DNA from: Sphingomonas edaphi
GTDB lineage: Bacteria; Pseudomonadota; Alphaproteobacteria; Sphingomonadales; Sphingomonadaceae
Assembly (NCBI RefSeq): GCF_003583725.1
Contig: NZ_QXTF01000001.1
Location: 930,001-994,000 of the forward strand
Reading direction: 5' to 3'
Length of the DNA stretch: 64,000 nt
The notes under the pieces were generated by a model. That model had not been told where the DNA came from, ran no database searches, and saw only the letters and a list, made by a program, of their open reading frames with translations. The translations under genes were made by a program, and so were the position numbers. This document shows, one piece after another, positions 61,295-64,000 of the stretch; the first letter of the stretch is position 1; every line of letters starts with the position of its first letter.

Positions 61295-62752
61295 GTGATC
61301 AGTTCCTCCGTTCAGGCCCTGCTGTCCAAGGCGTCCGCCCTGCGGCATGCCGGACGCGTCGAAGAGGCCATCGCCGCGTATCGACAGCTCCTCAATGTCG
61401 AACCGCAGCTGCCCGACAGCTGGTACAACCTTGGCTGGCTGCAACGGCAGGCGAGGCACTTCGAGGAGGCGCTGGCCTCCTATGCTGAGGCGCTGGCGCG
61501 CGGCGTGAGCAAACCGGAGGAGGTCCATGTCAACAGGGCGGTCATCCTTTCGGACCAGCTGTTTCGCCCCGACGATGCGCGGGCGGAGCTGGATCGCGCG
61601 CTGGCGCTCAATCCGCTCTATCTTCCGGCGCTGCTCAACCTAGGCAACCTGGCCGAGGACCGTGGCGACCGAAGGGGGGCGGAAGACGCATATAGACGCG
61701 CGCTCGAGGTGGACCCGCTAAGCGGACTCGCGCTGGCACGGCTCGCGGGCGTAACAATGGATTATGAAACAGACGACCTATTGCGGCGCGTCGGCGAGCG
61801 GCTGGACGATCCGGCGCTTGAGCCGGCGGGCCGAGCCGACCTCGGGTTTGCGCAAGGCCGGCTGCTCGACCGTGCAGGCCGCTACTCCGATGCGTTTGCG
61901 GCCTATCGATCTGCCAACGACGCCGTCCGGGCGAGCGCGGGGCCTTCATTCAAGTCCTATGACGCGGTCGCCCATGAGCGCTTCGTCGACCGGCTGATCT
62001 CGACGTTCGACCGACCGACTACTGCAAGAGCGGAGGCTGAGCCGGTTGTATTCATTTGCGGAATGTTCCGCTCGGGCTCAACGCTCGGCGAACAGATCTT
62101 GGCGGCTCACAGTAAAGTCATGCCCGGCGGGGAGCTCGACCTCATTCCAACGATTGCCGAACGAATTTCTCCCTATCCAGAGGCGGCCGCAAACGACGAG
62201 GCGATTGCTGGCGCGCGGCGTAACTATCTGCGTGGGATTGAAACGTTGGACGCGGGCAGCAGGCTCATCACCGACAAGCGGCCGGACAATTTCCTACATA
62301 TCGGCCTCATCAAGGCAATGTTTCCGCGCGCGCGGATCGTCCACACGCGGCGCAACGCGCTGGATAATCTCCTCTCGCTTTATTTTCTTCAGCTCCATCC
62401 CGACATGTCTTACGCGCTCGACCTAGGCGATGCGGCGCATTGGTATGGGCAGTACCAGCGACTGATGGCGCATTGGGAGCGCCTCTTTGGCGAGGATATC
62501 TTCACACTCGATTATGACGAGTTAGTCCGTGATCCAACCAGGGTGACGGAAGCCTTGCTGCATTTTTGCGGGCTGGAATGGGAAGACGCCTGCCTTCAGC
62601 CCCACCGCGTCAAGGGCGAGGTCAAGACTGCCAGCGTTTGGCAGGTGCGCGAGCCGGTGCATCGGCGATCTTCCGGCCGCTGGAAAAATTACGCGGATGA
62701 AATGCGCGAACTGGCCAACCGTCTTGGCAGCGACTGGCCGGAAAAGGCTTAG
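61295..62752 (+). CDS. TPR-containing sulfotransferase
   Basis: 485 residues, GTG start. Residues 1-180 hold TPR-like helical repeats (RHAGRVEEAIAAYRQLLNVEPQLP, RHFEEALASYAEALARG, GDRRGAEDAYRRALEVDPLSGL). From about 245 the sulfotransferase domain follows: VVFICGMFRSGSTLGEQILAAHS is the phosphosulfate-binding loop, and FPRARIVHTRRNALDNLLSLY the 3'-phosphate-binding segment. Such TPR-sulfotransferases transfer sulfate from PAPS to unknown, possibly proteinaceous, acceptors; the TPRs probably recruit the substrate. It overlaps the downstream minus-strand gene end by 4 bp. Confidence 0.88.
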   Translation: MISSSVQALLSKASALRHAGRVEEAIAAYRQLLNVEPQLPDSWYNLGWLQRQARHFEEALASYAEALARGVSKPEEVHVNRAVILSDQLFRPDDARAELDRALALNPLYLPALLNLGNLAEDRGDRRGAEDAYRRALEVDPLSGLALARLAGVTMDYETDDLLRRVGERLDDPALEPAGRADLGFAQGRLLDRAGRYSDAFAAYRSANDAVRASAGPSFKSYDAVAHERFVDRLISTFDRPTTARAEAEPVVFICGMFRSGSTLGEQILAAHSKVMPGGELDLIPTIAERISPYPEAAANDEAIAGARRNYLRGIETLDAGSRLITDKRPDNFLHIGLIKAMFPRARIVHTRRNALDNLLSLYFLQLHPDMSYALDLGDAAHWYGQYQRLMAHWERLFGEDIFTLDYDELVRDPTRVTEALLHFCGLEWEDACLQPHRVKGEVKTASVWQVREPVHRRSSGRWKNYADEMRELANRLGSDWPEKA

Positions 62753-63030
62753 CCTTCGTTCGCGATCCCCACGTTTCGCTGGGCCCGCTCCAGCTCCTCA
62801 CGGTGAACGCGGCGCTTTTCTTCCCATTGCGCGGCGGTCAGGCAAATGCGGCGGGCGCCGAGCCGGGTGCCGGTCGTTTCTTCACGCTGGCAGACCATGC
62901 GGTTCGGGTCGCCGGCTTTCCCCTTGCCCGTCACGACGATCGGCTTGGCAGCGGTAGTCGTGTCCTGACCAGCAATGGCAGGCTGCGCCGCGAGCACGGC
63001 CACGGCAGCGAATAATGAAGCTTTCAACAT
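62749..63030 (-). CDS. Small exported protein (93 aa)
   Basis: From the ATG at 63030 a signal peptide (LFAAVAVLAAQPAIAG, cut near 21) is followed by a short mature chain with MVCQREETTGTRLGARRICLTAAQWEEKRR. The two Cys could form a disulfide, and the Glu/Arg-rich C-terminus is predicted helical. Similar small periplasmic proteins with a C...GTR...C...T-x-x-Q-W pattern recur in sphingomonads as I recall, but their role is unknown. Confidence 0.72.
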   Translation of the reverse strand: MLKASLFAAVAVLAAQPAIAGQDTTTAAKPIVVTGKGKAGDPNRMVCQREETTGTRLGARRICLTAAQWEEKRRVHREELERAQRNVGIANEG

Positions 63031-63120
63031 CGGGTAGATTCCCTGATCTGATTGAAACACATTCGATAACGGAAAAGCGCTCGCCCGGCAATTCGGGCGG
63101 ACTAACATGCTGGACTGGGT

Positions 63121-64000
63121 TCAGCTCGCGCTTCCAGACGGCATCGCCACGTCGAACGCGACGGTCATCCGCTCGCCGGCGGGGAATTTGCTGGTGCCGT
63201 GCCACATCGTCGACGGAAACAGCGCCAAGCGGCCAGGCTTCGGCTCAACCATTCGGAAAGGCGGAAGGTCGAGCCCAAGCTGCGCATGAGGCTCGCCTAG
63301 GTTCAGCCAGCCCGCCTGCGCATCGCCGGCAACGGATGGCGGGACGACAATGTACAGTGCGGAACTCAGCCATCCCATCGGGTGGACATGGTTTGAATGA
63401 TGTCCGCCCGCGGTCAAGCGAACGGACCATGCGCCCGAAAACTGGATCGGGCTGCGAGCCGTGCGAAGGAGCGGGTGACCGGGATCAGTTGGCGGGAGCT
63501 GCGCGACATGCTCGGCGACAACCTCCCGGATGGTCTCCCGCAACTGAACGATGACGGGGTCGATGAGGTGGAATAAATTGCCGTCCGTTTGCGTTCCGCC
63601 GCGGACGGACTGGTCGACCAACTGGCCGGGTGCTCGGTGCAGCGATCGCAACTTTTCGGCAAGCACATCCAGGGCCGGCAGGCGTCCGGCAATGTCGTAA
63701 ACGCCGACAAATCGTTCGTCGCCCTCCAGCCAATCCCACCGAGGGTCGTCCGTCATCCGCCAGATCGTAGCCGCATAGGGCCAGAAGGTCTGAGCGTGAT
63801 CCCCTTTCAGCCACGGCTCAAGAACGGCGTTCGCGACGTCGAGACGGCCGAGGCGCAGGAGGTTGCGAATGTGGCGCACCGCCACCGACGAATCCGCCGA
63901 GTCGTCGAAGCGCTCGAACATTTGTTCCGCGGCTTCGGTTTCCCCCAACTCGCTCAGGGCTACGGCCTCGTTGACCGCGAACAGGGGCAGTTCGCCCATT
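63121..64000 (-). CDS. Putative 2OG-Fe(II) oxygenase with TPR-like N-terminus, 5' end outside window
   Basis: The minus-strand frame is open to the window edge and the first in-window Met may be internal. The N-terminal part (MFERFDDSADSSVAVRHIRN, LLRLGRLDVANAVLEPWLKG) looks like TPR-type helices. The C-terminus has HHSNHVHPMGWLSSALYI and LFPSTMWHGTSKFPAGERMTVAFDV, matching the His...His-Arg arrangement of the putative 2OG-Fe(II) oxygenase family (2OG-FeII_Oxy_5-like); the second ligand in HPMG is not a classical HxD. The enzyme would hydroxylate an unknown, possibly peptidic, substrate. It is close to the TPR-sulfotransferase. Confidence 0.8.
   Translation of the reverse strand, partial: MGELPLFAVNEAVALSELGETEAAEQMFERFDDSADSSVAVRHIRNLLRLGRLDVANAVLEPWLKGDHAQTFWPYAATIWRMTDDPRWDWLEGDERFVGVYDIAGRLPALDVLAEKLRSLHRAPGQLVDQSVRGGTQTDGNLFHLIDPVIVQLRETIREVVAEHVAQLPPTDPGHPLLRTARSPIQFSGAWSVRLTAGGHHSNHVHPMGWLSSALYIVVPPSVAGDAQAGWLNLGEPHAQLGLDLPPFRMVEPKPGRLALFPSTMWHGTSKFPAGERMTVAFDVAMPSGSAS

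Overview
The window is a GC-rich, densely packed stretch of ordinary bacterial chromosome. The gene families point to an alphaproteobacterium, most likely of the Sphingomonadales. The indicators are a ~1550-residue NAD-glutamate dehydrogenase, a PHA-system protein with acetoacetyl-CoA reductase, an Mla system with a STAS-fused permease, a class I ribonucleotide reductase without an ATP cone, and several small conserved proteins. This placement is an inference from gene content. I see no insertion sequence, prophage, CRISPR array, rRNA or replication origin.

Layout. 1-4.7 kb: the 5' end of a DUF465 gene, then nrdA and nrdB with five small mostly membrane-protein genes between them and a tandem NrdR-box pair upstream. 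4.9-8.7 kb: small hypothetical genes and a coupled trio (membrane-anchored protein, DUF421 protein, TonB receptor lacking a visible signal peptide). 8.7-16.7 kb: a respiratory island with a caa3-type oxidase (CoxI-III fusion, CoxB-cytochrome c fusion), two further c-type cytochromes, cytochrome b561, CtaG, a DUF2231 membrane protein and a sorbosone-dehydrogenase-like lipoprotein that could feed electrons in. 16.7-25.9 kb: an ABC-F ATPase, tRNA-Thr(CGU), a PAS-like protein, NAD-GDH and a coupled ATP-grasp enzyme.

25.7-31.5 kb (minus): a tight operon of acyl-CoA ligase, molybdopterin-type oxidoreductase, ferrochelatase, acetoacetyl-CoA reductase and a ribbon-helix-helix protein. 31.6-36 kb (plus): lgt, a MidA/NDUFAF7-type methyltransferase, a GNAT, pgeF and a PLP trans-sulfuration enzyme. 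36-38.6 kb (minus): a three-gene cassette (CDP-alcohol transferase, nucleotidyltransferase, HAD phosphatase) that looks like a lipid head-group pathway. It lies divergent to an Mla-type lipid transporter at 38.7-42.1 kb. 42-49.3 kb: pepN, an EamA exporter, threonine aldolase, tRNA-Thr(GGU), two tiny genes and aminopeptidase P. 49.4-54.1 kb: oligopeptidase B, a thioesterase, maleylacetoacetate isomerase and a class II aldolase, then a convergent hotdog-like protein. 54.2-59.5 kb: tRNA-Pro(CGG), a ferredoxin-NADP reductase, the PHA-system protein, an M15-like peptidase and clpB.

59.5-64 kb is the most accessory-looking part. It holds a PKHD dioxygenase, a sulfotransferase-like P-loop protein, a TPR-sulfotransferase, a small secreted protein and a TPR/2OG-oxygenase cut by the window edge. 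Together they look like a modification module of unknown substrate. Many neighbours overlap by 1-4 bp (ATGA, GTGA, TTGA, TGATG), so most of the window is probably translated as coupled operons.
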